Shown in pieces: positions 17,228 to 26,785 of a DNA stretch of 42,900 nt. The notes under the pieces are model-generated. The model was not told where the DNA came from, did no database searches, and saw only the letters and a list, made by a program, of their open reading frames with translations. Origin of the DNA: Cytophagales bacterium (lineage in GTDB: Bacteria > Bacteroidota > Bacteroidia > Cytophagales > CCMP332); NCBI GenBank assembly GCA_028279065.1, contig JANQSY010000027.1, positions 1 to 42,900 of the forward strand. Direction: 5' to 3'. Numbering within the stretch: position 1 is the first letter of the stretch; each line of letters opens with the position of its first letter. Position numbers and translations under genes: made by a program.

Positions 17228-19630
17228 TTAACTACCGCAGGCCTCACACTCGTCTGGGTTGTCCAGGGAGCATGCCATATCTTCAGCATTCTTTTCCCTA
17301 ATCTCAGCCTCGGTCATGGCTCCTTCAGCTTGAGCTACAGCAACTTGATTGACCACCTGCTTGTTCTCTTTTTGGATCGTGAATTTGATCGCATCGGTGG
17401 CGCTTTTGGTCCGGAGATAATACATCCCGGTTTTCAGACCCTTCTGCCATGCATAGAAATGCATGGAAGTCAACTTACCAAAGTTTGGATTCTGCATATG
17501 AATATTCAGACTTTGACTTTGACAGATATAGGCACCACGATCCGCAGCCATATCAATTATGGCTTTTTGGGAGATCTCCCAAACGGTTTTATACAGATCC
17601 CTTATATGTTGTGGGATCTCCTTGATATCCTGTATCGACCCATTTTGAAGCATGATTTTCTGCTTCATCTCCTCATTCCAAAGACCTTCTTTGATAAGGT
17701 CGCGCAATAAATGTTTGTTTACAACCACAAACTCACCCGAAAGAACCCTTCTCAGATAGAGATTTGAGGTGTACGGCTCAAATGCTTCGCAGTTGCCAAG
17801 TATCTGAGCTGTAGAGGCGGTTGGCATTGGCGCCAAAAGCAAGGAATTCCTCACACCATGCTTTTTGACCTCCCTTTTCAATTCCTCCCAATTCCATCTG
17901 CCGGAATCCGGGGTCACACCCCACATATCGAATTGGAAGATCCCTTTGGATACGGGACTTCCCTCAAATGTTTCATAGGGACCATGTTGGATGGCCTGAT
18001 CCTTAGAGGCTGTCATCGCAGCGAAATAGATGGTCTCGAAGATCTCCTTATTCAATTGCTTGGCCTTATTGGAATCAAAAGGCATCTTGAGCATAATGAA
18101 GGTATCCGCCAGACCCTGTACTCCTATCCCGATAGGTCTGTGACGCATGTTTGATCTTCTCGCCTCTTCCACAGGATAGTAGTTCACATCGATCACTTTA
18201 TTCAGGTTGGTCGCGGCTACATAAGCGATATTATATAATTGCTCATGATCGAAATCTCCATCCTTGACAAATCTTGGCAAGGCTATGGAAGCCAGGTTAC
18301 AGACAGCAACCTCATCTTTAGAGGTATATTCCATGATCTCAGTGCAGAGGTTACTCGACCGGATGGTTCCAAGATTCTTCTGATTGGATTTACGGTTTGC
18401 ATGATCCTTGAAAAGCATATAAGGAGTGCCGGTTTCGGTCTGCGATTCAAGTATCTTGAACCAAAGATCCTGAGCTCTCATTTGCTCCCTGTACTTCCCT
18501 TCCCTCTCATATTTTTCGTACAACTTTTCAAATTCCTCTCCATAGGAATCGTGAAGCCCGGGGGCTTCATTTGGGCAGAACAGGGACCAGACATCGTTGT
18601 TCTCAACCCTTTTCATGAAAAGGTCTGGAACCCACATTGCATAAAACAAGTCCCTGGCTCTTAGCTCTTCTTTACCATGGTTCTTCTTCAATTCAAGGAA
18701 GGATTCGATATCCGCATGCCAGGGTTCAAGATAAATGGCAAATGATCCTTTTCTTTTTCCACCCCCCTGATCGACATACCTGGCGGTCATATCGAAGTTC
18801 CTCAACATTGGGACTATCCCATTAGAGGTCCCGTTTGTGCCGCGGATGTAGGAGCCTTTTGCACGTACATTATGAATACTCAAACCTATTCCTCCTGCTG
18901 ACTGGCTGATCTTAGCACATTGCTTCAGGGTATCATAGATCCCATCAATGCTATCATCCTGCATTGAAAGAAGGAAACAGGATGAAAGCTGTGGCTTTGG
19001 AGTTCCAGCATTAAAAAGGGTTGGAGTAGCATGGGTAAACCACTTTTGAGACATCAGTTCATAGGTCTGTTTTACCGAATCCAGATCCTCTCCGTGAATC
19101 CCAACAGCGACCCTCATCAACATATGCTGGGGCCTTTCAATTACTTTGCCATCCAATCTCATAAGGTATGACCTTTCGAGCGTCTTGAACCCGAAAAAAT
19201 CATATTCATAATCCCTTGAATAATCTATGGCCTCATCCAATTGAGCTGCATGCTTTTGAATGGCACCAAAGGTCTCCTTTGAAAGCAAGGGAGCATTTTC
19301 CCCGGTCTTAGGATCCACATAGGTGTACAGCCTCTTCATGGTGTTGAAAAAGGATGTATTGGTTTCCTTATGAAGGTTGGATACCTCTATTCGAGCCGCA
19401 AGTCTAGCGTAGTCAGGATGTTTTGTGGCCATGGTAGCACAGGTCTCGGCTGCCAAATGATCCAAAGCTACCGTGGTAACCCCATCATATAGGCCATCGA
19501 TCACCTTTTTTGCTACTGTATGTGGGTCCACATAGTTCAGGTCCAGACCCCCGCATAATTTTTCAATTCTTGCAGTGATTTTGTCGAAGCGTACAGTTTC
19601 CTTACGCCCGTCCCTTTTTATTACAAGCAT
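17228..19630 (-). CDS. nrdA: Ribonucleoside-diphosphate reductase large subunit (class Ia)
   Basis: An 800-residue class Ia catalytic subunit. It begins with an ATP-cone domain ([26 protein letters not shown]), which gives allosteric activity control by ATP/dATP. It has the substrate-site cysteine in QLSSCFLLS, the thiyl-radical segment SNLCTEI, the partner cysteine in VAVCNLASI, the tyrosine pair region near [10 protein letters not shown], and the C-terminal redox pair in ECEACGS. It reduces ribonucleoside diphosphates for DNA synthesis, with electrons from thioredoxin or glutaredoxin and the radical supplied by NrdB, encoded 21 bp upstream in the same operon. Confidence 0.97.
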   Translation of the reverse strand: MLVIKRDGRKETVRFDKITARIEKLCGGLDLNYVDPHTVAKKVIDGLYDGVTTVALDHLAAETCATMATKHPDYARLAARIEVSNLHKETNTSFFNTMKRLYTYVDPKTGENAPLLSKETFGAIQKHAAQLDEAIDYSRDYEYDFFGFKTLERSYLMRLDGKVIERPQHMLMRVAVGIHGEDLDSVKQTYELMSQKWFTHATPTLFNAGTPKPQLSSCFLLSMQDDSIDGIYDTLKQCAKISQSAGGIGLSIHNVRAKGSYIRGTNGTSNGIVPMLRNFDMTARYVDQGGGKRKGSFAIYLEPWHADIESFLELKKNHGKEELRARDLFYAMWVPDLFMKRVENNDVWSLFCPNEAPGLHDSYGEEFEKLYEKYEREGKYREQMRAQDLWFKILESQTETGTPYMLFKDHANRKSNQKNLGTIRSSNLCTEIMEYTSKDEVAVCNLASIALPRFVKDGDFDHEQLYNIAYVAATNLNKVIDVNYYPVEEARRSNMRHRPIGIGVQGLADTFIMLKMPFDSNKAKQLNKEIFETIYFAAMTASKDQAIQHGPYETFEGSPVSKGIFQFDMWGVTPDSGRWNWEELKREVKKHGVRNSLLLAPMPTASTAQILGNCEAFEPYTSNLYLRRVLSGEFVVVNKHLLRDLIKEGLWNEEMKQKIMLQNGSIQDIKEIPQHIRDLYKTVWEISQKAIIDMAADRGAYICQSQSLNIHMQNPNFGKLTSMHFYAWQKGLKTGMYYLRTKSATDAIKFTIQKENKQVVNQVAVAQAEGAMTEAEIREKNAEDMACSLDNPDECEACGS

Positions 19631-19651
19631 AGAATTATGGTTTGATAGAAA

Positions 19652-20635
19652 TTAAAAATCTTCGTTCAGTGAAAACTTATTCCCTTCTCCATTATCCATT
19701 ACCCCCGCTTTCTGATACTCACTGACTCTCTTTTCAAAGAAATTTGTCTTTCCTTGTAAAGAGATCATTTCCATAAAGTCAAATGGATTGGTAGCATTAA
19801 AGACTTTGGAACAACCTAGTTCCAACAGCAACCGGTCAGCTACGAATTCGATATACTGAGCCATGAGCTTTGAATTCATTCCGATCAGATCAACAGGTAG
19901 GGCATCGGTGATGAATTCCTTTTCAATTTCAACTGCATCAAGGATGATCTCCTTTACCTTCTCCTCGGGAAGTTTGTTCTTGATGTACTGAGTATAAAGC
20001 AGACAGGCAAAGTCACAATGCAAGCCCTCATCACGGGAGATCAGCTCGTTGGAAAAGCTTAATCCTGGCATCAACCCCCTTTTCTTCATCCAGAAGATCG
20101 AACAGAAACTACCTGAAAAGAAGATCCCTTCAACCGCGGCAAAAGCCAAGAGTCTTTCTGTAAAAGTACCCTTCTCTATCCACCTCAGGGCCCATTCACC
20201 TTTTTTCGCAACTGCAGGTACGGTTTCGAGGGCATTGAACAATCTTTCTTTTTCAGCTGGGTCATTGATATAGGTATCGATCAGGAGGGAATAGGTTTCG
20301 GAATGGATATTCTCCATCATGATCTGGAAGCCGTAGAAACATTTGGCTTCAGGGAGTTGAACTTCATGCAGGAAATTCTCTGCTAGGTTTTCATTGACTA
20401 TTCCATCACTGGCGGCGAAAAAAGCTAAAACATGGGATAAGAAATGACGTTCTCCGTCATTAAGATTTTTCCAATCGGTGAGGTCCTGAGTTAGGTCGAT
20501 CTCCTCGGCGGTCCAGAAGCTGGCTTCCCCCTTTTTATACATCTCCCATATATCTGAATACTGGATTGGGAAAAGGACAAATCTTCTGGTGTTGTTCTTG
20601 TCCTGTTTTAGCAAAATTTCATCCTGGTTGCTCAT
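19652..20635 (-). CDS. nrdB: Ribonucleoside-diphosphate reductase small subunit (class Ia)
   Basis: A 327-residue ferritin-like radical-generating subunit. Metal ligands can be read: Asp47 in EEIDLTQD, Glu108 and His111 in ENIHSETY, then [15 protein letters not shown] with the later Glu and His ligands. The radical tyrosine is retained as Tyr115 (seven residues after Glu108, as in E. coli Tyr122), so a tyrosyl radical is expected. It generates the radical for NrdA. nrdB precedes nrdA. The long spacer upstream (20636-21034) contains inverted repeats and DnaA boxes, suggesting control linked to replication; no NrdR box was recognised. Confidence 0.97.
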   Translation of the reverse strand: MSNQDEILLKQDKNNTRRFVLFPIQYSDIWEMYKKGEASFWTAEEIDLTQDLTDWKNLNDGERHFLSHVLAFFAASDGIVNENLAENFLHEVQLPEAKCFYGFQIMMENIHSETYSLLIDTYINDPAEKERLFNALETVPAVAKKGEWALRWIEKGTFTERLLAFAAVEGIFFSGSFCSIFWMKKRGLMPGLSFSNELISRDEGLHCDFACLLYTQYIKNKLPEEKVKEIILDAVEIEKEFITDALPVDLIGMNSKLMAQYIEFVADRLLLELGCSKVFNATNPFDFMEMISLQGKTNFFEKRVSEYQKAGVMDNGEGNKFSLNEDF

Positions 20636-20681
20636 GGTACTTGCACATTGTTATTTAAAACACATAATAGTCCTCCTGCCT

Positions 20682-20705
20682 GGAATCAAGGGATTTTTTG
20701 ATTCC
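20682..20705. repeat. Inverted repeat upstream of nrdB
   Basis: GGAATCAA (20682-20689) and TTGATTCC (20698-20705) are perfect complements around an 8-base spacer, and the flanks CCT/TGG extend the symmetry with one mismatch. It starts about 47 bases before the nrdB start codon on the other strand. An operator or leader hairpin is possible; there is no U-run for a terminator. Confidence 0.6.
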
Positions 20706-20738
20706 TGGTTGAAGTGTTGTCAGAAAATAGGTAAAAGA

Positions 20739-20760
20739 GTATCCGGCGTCAGGCGGATAC
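20739..20760. repeat. Second inverted repeat upstream of nrdB
   Basis: GTATCCG (20739-20745) and CGGATAC (20754-20760) form a perfect 7-bp inverted repeat around the 8-base centre GCGTCAGG. It is more GC-rich than its surroundings, lies about 100-125 bp before nrdB, and has arm spacing similar to the first repeat, as for a dimeric regulator binding both. Confidence 0.55.
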
Positions 20761-20819
20761 AAATATTAAAAAGAGCTGGCGCACATCAAAGAGATTTACC
20801 AAAAAAAATTTCCACCTAC

Positions 20820-20845
20820 TTATGCACAGGTGAAAATGTGGATAA
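20820..20845. promoter_or_regulatory. Pair of DnaA boxes in opposite orientation
   Basis: TTATGCACA at 20820-20828 (+) and TTATCCACA read on the - strand at 20837-20845 both fit the DnaA-box consensus TTATNCACA exactly, 8 bases apart and facing each other. A third, TCATACACA at 20963-20971, has one mismatch. In E. coli DnaA boxes regulate nrdAB, and clusters also mark replication origins; either reading is possible here. Confidence 0.6.
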
Positions 20846-20975
20846 GTACTATAATACTCTGTTGAATAACCACTTAGGATTGTTAATGAAAAATTGAGTT
20901 TCAGGAATATTCTGTTAATAACTTTGTTAATTGATTGAAAATCAGCACATAGAAATATTTGTTCATACACAGGTA

Positions 20976-21006
20976 TTGTTAAAGAAAAATTAGACCTTTA
21001 TCTTTG
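20976..21006 (+). promoter_or_regulatory. rplU promoter (Bacteroidota type)
   Basis: TTG at 20976-20978 (-33 element) and TATCTTTG at 20999-21006 (exact TAnnTTTG -7 element) are separated by 20 bases, and the G of the -7 box is 28 bases before the rplU ATG. The leader contains a small palindrome GTTTTTCAAAAAC (about 21013-21025). This is the best promoter in the window. Confidence 0.75.
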
Positions 21007-21034
21007 CACTCCGTTTTTCAAAAACAGGCTTGAG

Positions 21035-21343
21035 ATGTACGCAATTGTCGAAATAGCTGGTAAGCAATACAAGGTCGAAAACAAGCAGACCATCTATACC
21101 CATAAGCTAGAGGGTAAGGAAGGTTCAAAGGTTGAATTCGACAAGGTCCTTTTTGTGGAAAAGGATGGGAAACCACAGGTTGGTACTCCAACGGTGAAAG
21201 GTTCCAAGGTTACCGGAAAGATCGAAGCCCATGTAAGGGGTGATAAGGTCGTCGTATTTAAAAAGAAAAGAAGAAAAGGATATAAGGTAAAAAATGGCCA
21301 TCGCCAGGATTATACCCAGGTCCTGATCGAAAGCATAAAGTAA
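21035..21343 (+). CDS. rplU: 50S ribosomal protein L21
   Basis: A 102-residue L21 with the family opening MYAIVEIAGKQYKVE, the VGTP strand and the conserved basic end KVVVFKKKRRKGYKVKNGHRQDYTQV. It is a structural protein of the large ribosomal subunit bound to 23S rRNA. It is followed six bases later by rpmA, the near-universal bacterial pairing, and both are driven by the promoter at 20976-21006. Confidence 0.98.
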   Translation: MYAIVEIAGKQYKVENKQTIYTHKLEGKEGSKVEFDKVLFVEKDGKPQVGTPTVKGSKVTGKIEAHVRGDKVVVFKKKRRKGYKVKNGHRQDYTQVLIESIK

Positions 21344-21349
21344 TATACC

Positions 21350-21628
21350 ATGGCGCATAAAAAAGGAGCTGGAAGTAGTAAGAATGGTAGAGAGTCAGAA
21401 AGTAAACGACTCGGTGTAAAGATCTACGGAGGTCAGTTTGCCAAAGCTGGCAATATCCTGGTACGTCAAAGAGGAACCAGGCATCATGCTGGTGATAATG
21501 TTGGGCTTGGAAAAGACCATACCCTTTTCGCTCTAGCCGATGGGATCGTCGAGTTCAAGAAAACAAGTGATAAAAGATCATTTGTTTCTGTAACGCCTCT
21601 TGAAAAAGAAGCTGCTTCGGCAAAATAA
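21350..21628 (+). CDS. rpmA: 50S ribosomal protein L27
   Basis: A 92-residue L27 beginning [24 protein letters not shown], whose flexible N-terminus reaches the peptidyl-transferase centre, followed by [29 protein letters not shown]. There is no N-terminal extension requiring proteolytic removal as in Firmicutes. It is co-transcribed with rplU and followed by a strong terminator. Confidence 0.98.
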   Translation: MAHKKGAGSSKNGRESESKRLGVKIYGGQFAKAGNILVRQRGTRHHAGDNVGLGKDHTLFALADGIVEFKKTSDKRSFVSVTPLEKEAASAK

Positions 21629-21647
21629 TTCAGAAAAAACTAAGAGC

Positions 21648-21680
21648 AACCCCGTGGGAGAGGTCCTTCGGGGTTTTTTA
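21648..21680 (+). terminator. Rho-independent terminator of rplU-rpmA
   Basis: AACCCCG (21648-21654) pairs with CGGGGTT (21669-21675) around a 14-base loop, followed by a T-run to 21679. It sits 20 bp after the rpmA stop and slightly overlaps the end of the convergent DUF192 gene. Confidence 0.85.
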
Positions 21681-22193
21681 TTGCCTTTGAAAGACCATCT
21701 TGTCGCCCTCCTCTACTCCGTACTGGGCGCAAAATCCGGCTACAACCTCAATGACGTATTTGGCCTTGCCTTCGCTAAGAATAGGATCCTCGGAATAAGG
21801 CCGGGTATTTGGAGCCATGGAAACGATGATACCATCCTCTGAAGCAAACAGTATATCCAAGGAGATATAGGTATTCTTCATCCAAAAGGTTCTTGGCTCT
21901 TCTCTTGGGAAGATGAAAATCATGGCCTGCCTGTCCGACATGGTACCTCTGTACATCAAACCCTGGGCCTGCTGTGCCTCATTATCGGCGATTTCTATGT
22001 CAAGAACTCTAATGGTATCTCCATCAGCCTTGAGGAAAGCCATTGAGCCTTCCTTTTTGAATGGAACCTCAAATGTTTCACCCTTGGATTTGATCCTCTT
22101 CTTCTTGGAGGACTCCGTTATATACCAAGCTCCTACAGCAACCGCAACAATAAAAAAAACGACAAAGGTTCTCTTTTTTCCCTTTCCGGTCAT
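21678..22193 (-). CDS. DUF192 (COG1430) envelope protein
   Basis: A 171-residue protein with an N-terminal membrane segment (FVVFFIVAVAVGAWYIT), a basic spacer and a DUF192 domain from about residue 60: VLDIEIADNEAQQAQGLMYRGTM, then MIFIFPREEPRTFWMKNTYISLDILF, then YVIEVVAGFCAQYGVEEGDKMVF. The RTFWMKNTxxxLDxxF segment is diagnostic. The family is widespread, secreted or membrane-bound, and without established function. Its stop lies within the T-run of the rpmA terminator. Gene order places it downstream of the desaturase gene with a 14-bp gap, probably in the same transcript. Confidence 0.9.
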   Translation of the reverse strand: MTGKGKKRTFVVFFIVAVAVGAWYITESSKKKRIKSKGETFEVPFKKEGSMAFLKADGDTIRVLDIEIADNEAQQAQGLMYRGTMSDRQAMIFIFPREEPRTFWMKNTYISLDILFASEDGIIVSMAPNTRPYSEDPILSEGKAKYVIEVVAGFCAQYGVEEGDKMVFQRQ

Positions 22194-22207
22194 GATGGTC
22201 GAAAGAA

Positions 22208-23353
22208 CTAGCTAGCGTATTTTTCGGGGTTACCGAACTTTTTCAAAACCCTGACATGTGAAGCTATCGCACCAAAGAAAGTCCCGTGCTCCAGGTAGGG
22301 CAGATTGAATTCCTGGGCCGTCTGCTTTACGATCGGAGCGATCTTGGGATAATGGACATGGCAGACCTTGGGGAAAAGGTGATGTTCAACCTGGAAGTTA
22401 AGACCTCCAAACAGGTAATTGACAACCTTGTTCTTTATCGCGAAATCAGCTGTGGTATACATTTGAAAGTCAGCCCAAGGCATGTCGATCCGACCCTTAA
22501 GGCCCGGCTCAGGGAAGGAAGTCCCTTCGATCACATGGGCAAGCATGAAGATCACAGCCATGGTCAAGCCTTCTACAAAATGAGCGGCTACAAATCCTAC
22601 TAGGATCCAATACCAGGCCAGATCAATCACCACAAGTGGAATAACCAGGAATAGTGTGTAATAGATCGCCTTATAGAAGAACAATCTTATGATTTCCTTC
22701 CTAGGAAAGGTTTTCCTGTAATGCCCTCCAAGCTGATGTTGAAAGAATTTGATATAGTCTTTCACGAAAACCCAGGAAAGAGAAGCGAAACAATAAAGTA
22801 GGAAACAATAAATATGCTGGAACTTATGGATCCACCAAACCTTTTGAGTCGGTTCCATTCTTAAGATCGGCACCTGATGGATATCCTCATCATGGTGAGG
22901 TATATTGGTGTATGTATGGTGTACGATATTATGACTTATGCTCCAGACATAATCATTTGCCCCAACCAGATTGAAAAACACACCTATCCATTTATTAAGC
23001 TTTTGATTCTTGGTATAAGAACCATGGATGGCATCATGCCCAATATTCAAGCCTATCATTGCGGTGAAAAAACCATGGCAGAGTGCCAGGATCAACATGC
23101 CTATAGGATTAATGGCATTAGAAAGGATAAGGAGATAGGTACCCATCCAACCCGCCAGGATCAGGATCGTCTTGGTGACCATTTCAGAATTGGCATTCTT
23201 CGAGATACCATTCTTCTCAAAGTACTCATCGACCCTGGTCATTAATTCTTTTTGGAAGCTTTTGGGTTGAAGTTTCCCAAAGGTTACCTTCTCAAAAGGA
23301 ACCTTTTCTCTAACGTATTCTTGTTTTATGGCTTCAGTACTCATGGGCGACAT
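22208..23353 (-). CDS. Fatty acid desaturase (front-end/acyl-CoA type)
   Basis: A 381-residue membrane desaturase. The three histidine boxes are HDAIH (residues 106-110), HNIVHH (141-146) and QVEHH (321-325). The Q in the last box is typical of front-end desaturases (delta-5/delta-6, linoleoyl-CoA-like). Hydrophobic helix pairs lie around residues 60-105 and 225-275. There is no fused cytochrome b5 domain, so electrons must come from a separate donor. It introduces double bonds into membrane fatty acids, probably linked to cold or fluidity control. ATG at 23353 is used; ATG at 23344 is equally possible. Confidence 0.92.
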   Translation of the reverse strand: MSPMSTEAIKQEYVREKVPFEKVTFGKLQPKSFQKELMTRVDEYFEKNGISKNANSEMVTKTILILAGWMGTYLLILSNAINPIGMLILALCHGFFTAMIGLNIGHDAIHGSYTKNQKLNKWIGVFFNLVGANDYVWSISHNIVHHTYTNIPHHDEDIHQVPILRMEPTQKVWWIHKFQHIYCFLLYCFASLSWVFVKDYIKFFQHQLGGHYRKTFPRKEIIRLFFYKAIYYTLFLVIPLVVIDLAWYWILVGFVAAHFVEGLTMAVIFMLAHVIEGTSFPEPGLKGRIDMPWADFQMYTTADFAIKNKVVNYLFGGLNFQVEHHLFPKVCHVHYPKIAPIVKQTAQEFNLPYLEHGTFFGAIASHVRVLKKFGNPEKYAS

Positions 23354-23482
23354 TTAAGCCAATAAAGATGATTTTCTATGATTTCTAAAGAAAAAATCTC
23401 TCCTCCGGCAAATCGGCCGCAAGATACAACTTATTTGAGCTATTTATAAACTTTGGAAGGTCTGGAAACCCCTAAGGGTAAG

Positions 23483-23514
23483 AAAAAAGGGAAGATTTAT
23501 CATCCTCCCTTTTA
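23483..23514 (-). terminator. Rho-independent terminator of the VPS10-like gene
   Basis: On the - strand AAAAGGGA pairs with TCCCTTTT (23513-23506 with 23492-23485), extended by a G-U pair and GAT/ATC, with a GATAA loop, and ends in a run of T. It starts just after the stop of the large propeller gene. Confidence 0.85.
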
Positions 23515-23520
23515 TCATTC

Positions 23521-26500
23521 TTATTCATTCTTTTCGACAGATCGTTCCTCTCCAAAAGGCGTAAGGTTCGCTTCAGATACTTTCTGTTTAAACGGGGTAT
23601 AATCCTCCTTTAAGAACCTGTTAACACGGTCGGCTGCCATATTGTAGGCTTCCTTTCCTTCTGCAAGCAACAATTTATTGGTCTGCCCTGGAGGGGCCAT
23701 GGCATTATAAATTGCCGAATTCGCTGCTCCGACTTTATGCCAAACCTTATGACCCCAACGGACAATGCCTTTGGTTTCCTCGGGCCCAAGGATCATGTCC
23801 ATGAAACCATTAACTGAATCCTGCATGGTCTTCAGCTCTTTTTTCAATTCCTTGTAGGTGGTATCTTCCTTTGCATCAGGGATGAGCTTTTTGACCTTGG
23901 TCAGTTCCTTATTCGTCTCCCGCAACACATCTGTCATCTTCGCTGTTTGCCCGATCAACTTCTCGACTTCCTTCTGGATGCTGATCAATGCATCGATATC
24001 CTGCGAGGATAGATCCAGTCTGGGATCCCATTTAACTTCAACTTCTGAATTGGCAACCTGATCACCATACTTGAATTCAAGGCGATACTTTCCTGGCCTA
24101 GCACTATTTCCGGGTCTTTCCGGGCCAGAACGATCAGGCTCAGTCCTGCTGGGCCAGTATGGACCTTTTTCGTCCATTCCCCAATAGATAGTATTTACCC
24201 CTGAATCAGGGTATTGGCGCAGGGTCCTTATCAATCTATCCCCTTCATAGATCCTGACATATACACTATCGGGGTTTGAACCTTTTTCAGGTTTAGCTTT
24301 TTCTTTATCCCCCTTTTCTTTAGGCTTGGCTTTACCCTTCTTTTTGGCATTAGCCTTCTTTCCATCCCTGACATAGTACCTCAGTCGGGCTTGTAGGGTT
24401 CGATTATCCCCGGAGAACATATTATTTGAAGGAGCGAAGTAACCTCGAGTACCACTGGACTCCACTTTATATGCTGTTGGCTGGTCAAAGGCGACAAGCT
24501 CTTTTTCCAGCATCTGAGCATCTTTTGCCAATGCCCGAAGTGGACGAATATCATCGATAACCCAGGCGGCTCTTCCAAAGGTCCCAATGATAAGATCGGC
24601 TTCTCTTTCCTGGATCTTTAGGTCCATGGTGGAAGCGGTGGGATATCCTTTGGTCCATTTGTTCCAGGTAGTGCCCTTGTCAAAGCTCACATAAAGGTGA
24701 AACTCGGTACCCAAAAACAACAGATCTTCTTGAACAGGATCCTGAACCACACTCAGACAATACCCCCAAACCTTTTCTTCTGAAACAAGATTTCTCCAGC
24801 TCTTTCCTCCGTCAGAGGTGTAGTACAGATAGGGCTTCCAATCGCCCTGACGGTAATTGTTCAGGATTATGAAGGCCTCATTGACATTGTGTTTGGAAGC
24901 TTCTATATGAGGGACCCAAGGGTTCTCAGGAAGACCTTTCATTCTGGGGGTCATGTTAGTCCAGGAATTTCCACCATCCATGGTCAACTGTACATTTCCA
25001 TCGTCCGTTCCTACCCAAATCACATCCTTCTTAACCGGGCTTGGAGAAATTGCTATTATGGATGTATAGTTTTCAGCATTGGTGACATCAAGGGTCAGGC
25101 CGCCGCTCTCATATTGGTTCTGCTTAGTGGTATCATTGGTCGTCAGGTCAGGAGAAATTATTTCCCAGTTCATTCCCCTGTCCGTGCTTTTGTGAAGGAA
25201 TTGGCTTCCATAATAAATGGTTCCATCATCAAAAGGATCCTGAGCAATTCCGGCATTCCAATTGAAACGCAGCTCTTCTCCATCAGGATGAATCGGCTTT
25301 ATATTTATCGATTGCCCCGATTTCACATCCCATCTTCCAACATTCCCACCCTGCCACATGGCATAACCATATCTTGAATTTTTAGGGTCAGGGACAACGT
25401 CAAATCCATCTCCTCCCATGAGAAACTGCCATTCATAGTTCATTAGCCTGCTCCAGCTCCAGGTATAACCTGGCCCCTTCCAGGAGCCGTTATCCTGCAT
25501 CCCTCCATAAATATGATATGGAAGGTCGTTATCCACATTGATATGGTAGAACTGAGCCAAAGGAAGGTTTTCAACAAAGGACCAATTTTTTCCTCCATCA
25601 CGGGTGATCGCCAGTCCTCCATCATTTCCCGTGATCAGGTGATCGGGATTGCCGGGGTTGATATAAAAAGATTGGTGATCAGGATGAACCCCGGAGCCCC
25701 AACTAACAAATGATTCCCAATTCCTTCCCCCATCTCTGGAGACAGTCACGTTGGAGTGAATGGAATACAATACCTCTTCATTGCTTGGATCAGCATAGAT
25801 ATCAGCATAGTAAAAGGGCCGGTTACCAAAATTCCCTCGCTGTGACACCTTTCTCCATTTTTCCCCTCCATCATCGGATCGGTAGATCCCGTTCTTCTTT
25901 GCTTCAATGAAAGCGTAACACACCTTTGGGTTGCTGGCCGCAAATGAAAGACCCATCCTACCCAGTTCTCCTTTGGGCAGTCCATCCTTATCGGTTTTCT
26001 TTGTCCAGTTCTCACCTCCATCATAGGTGATATACAATCCGGATCCAGGCCCCCCTGACTTGAAGAAGTAGGGCCAGCGCCTGAATTCCCACATGGCAGC
26101 CATCATCTTGTTGGGGTTATTTGGGTCCATGACCAGATCGGCTATTCCTGTTTTCTGATCCACATACAATATCCTTTCCCAGCTTTCTCCCCCATTGGTA
26201 GTACGGTAAACCCCTTTGTTAGTGCTTTCATTCCAGGCTGAGCCCTGCGCTCCTACATAAACGGTATTAGGATCGCGAGGGTGAATAATGATCCTGTGAA
26301 TATTTCGGGTTTGTTCCAATCCCATATGCTTCCAGCTTTTCCCACGGTCGATGGACTTAAAAACACCATAGCCCGAGCTTTGACTATTTCTAGGGTTACC
26401 TTCTCCTGTTCCTATCCAGATCTCATCAGGATTGTCCTGATTTATTGAGATGGATCCTATGGAATGAACCTTTTCCTTCTCCATCAGAAGTTCCCAGGTT

Positions 26501-26721
26501 GCCCCAGCGTTTTCAGATCTCCATAGACCTCCTGAGGCAGCTCCGGCGTAAATAACATCGGGTGTTTTCTCAACTACCCCAATTGAGCTTACCCTTCCCG
26601 ACATCCCTGCAGGCCCTACATTCCTTGGTTTCATGTTTTCAAACAGATCCATGTTCACCTTCTGGCCAAAGGAAGTCGAAGGAAGGGCAAAAATTAGCGC
26701 GATTAGTATCCTTTTCAACAT
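23521..26721 (-). CDS. VPS10/BNR-repeat propeller protein (secreted)
   Basis: A protein of about 1066 residues with a signal peptide (MLKRILIALIFALPSTSFGQ). Repeated Asp-box/BNR motifs of the S/TxDGGxxW type (SENAGATWE, SIDRGKSWK, TYDGGENWT, SRDGGRNWE, SFDKGTTWN) build one or two large beta-propellers as in sortilin/VPS10 and photosynthesis-system-II-stability-like proteins. After about residue 810 comes a lysine/glutamate/proline-rich linker, then a beta domain (PGKYRLEFKYGDQ) and a helical region. No T9SS sorting domain is present at the end. Such proteins are frequent in marine Bacteroidota; a glycosidase role is often annotated but not shown. An earlier ATG at 26772 lies outside the signal peptide and is rejected. 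Confidence 0.88.
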   Translation of the reverse strand: MLKRILIALIFALPSTSFGQKVNMDLFENMKPRNVGPAGMSGRVSSIGVVEKTPDVIYAGAASGGLWRSENAGATWELLMEKEKVHSIGSISINQDNPDEIWIGTGEGNPRNSQSSGYGVFKSIDRGKSWKHMGLEQTRNIHRIIIHPRDPNTVYVGAQGSAWNESTNKGVYRTTNGGESWERILYVDQKTGIADLVMDPNNPNKMMAAMWEFRRWPYFFKSGGPGSGLYITYDGGENWTKKTDKDGLPKGELGRMGLSFAASNPKVCYAFIEAKKNGIYRSDDGGEKWRKVSQRGNFGNRPFYYADIYADPSNEEVLYSIHSNVTVSRDGGRNWESFVSWGSGVHPDHQSFYINPGNPDHLITGNDGGLAITRDGGKNWSFVENLPLAQFYHINVDNDLPYHIYGGMQDNGSWKGPGYTWSWSRLMNYEWQFLMGGDGFDVVPDPKNSRYGYAMWQGGNVGRWDVKSGQSINIKPIHPDGEELRFNWNAGIAQDPFDDGTIYYGSQFLHKSTDRGMNWEIISPDLTTNDTTKQNQYESGGLTLDVTNAENYTSIIAISPSPVKKDVIWVGTDDGNVQLTMDGGNSWTNMTPRMKGLPENPWVPHIEASKHNVNEAFIILNNYRQGDWKPYLYYTSDGGKSWRNLVSEEKVWGYCLSVVQDPVQEDLLFLGTEFHLYVSFDKGTTWNKWTKGYPTASTMDLKIQEREADLIIGTFGRAAWVIDDIRPLRALAKDAQMLEKELVAFDQPTAYKVESSGTRGYFAPSNNMFSGDNRTLQARLRYYVRDGKKANAKKKGKAKPKEKGDKEKAKPEKGSNPDSVYVRIYEGDRLIRTLRQYPDSGVNTIYWGMDEKGPYWPSRTEPDRSGPERPGNSARPGKYRLEFKYGDQVANSEVEVKWDPRLDLSSQDIDALISIQKEVEKLIGQTAKMTDVLRETNKELTKVKKLIPDAKEDTTYKELKKELKTMQDSVNGFMDMILGPEETKGIVRWGHKVWHKVGAANSAIYNAMAPPGQTNKLLLAEGKEAYNMAADRVNRFLKEDYTPFKQKVSEANLTPFGEERSVEKNE

Positions 26722-26743
26722 TTCAATCTTTTTTGTCAAGCCC

Positions 26744-26772
26744 CGAAAATAGGGATTCATTGATGTTCGCAA
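26744..26772 (-). promoter_or_regulatory. Candidate promoter of the VPS10-like gene
   Basis: On the - strand a TTG (26772-26770) is followed after 18 bases by TATTTTCG (26751-26744), one mismatch from TAnnTTTG. The -7 element is 22 bases before the start codon. A 17-base palindrome lies just upstream (26786-26802), well placed for an operator. Confidence 0.4.
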
Positions 26773-26785
26773 TAAAAAATTGTTT

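Larger units (their letters stand above)
20636..21034. other. nrdB-rplU intergenic region with repeats and DnaA boxes
   Basis: A 399-bp, AT-rich spacer between divergent operons, with no credible gene. From left to right it holds an inverted repeat GGAATCAA/TTGATTCC (20682-20705), an inverted repeat GTATCCG/CGGATAC (20739-20760), DnaA-box matches at 20820-20828 and 20837-20845 and a one-mismatch box at 20963-20971, several AT-rich stretches, and the rplU promoter. It could be a replication-linked control region of nrdBA or a replication origin; the sequence alone does not decide. Confidence 0.7.

Noticed and set aside
20636-20700. NrdR box upstream of nrdB
   Set aside because: I looked for the ACACWATATATWGT-type pattern and saw only a weak ACACATAAT; no paired boxes.
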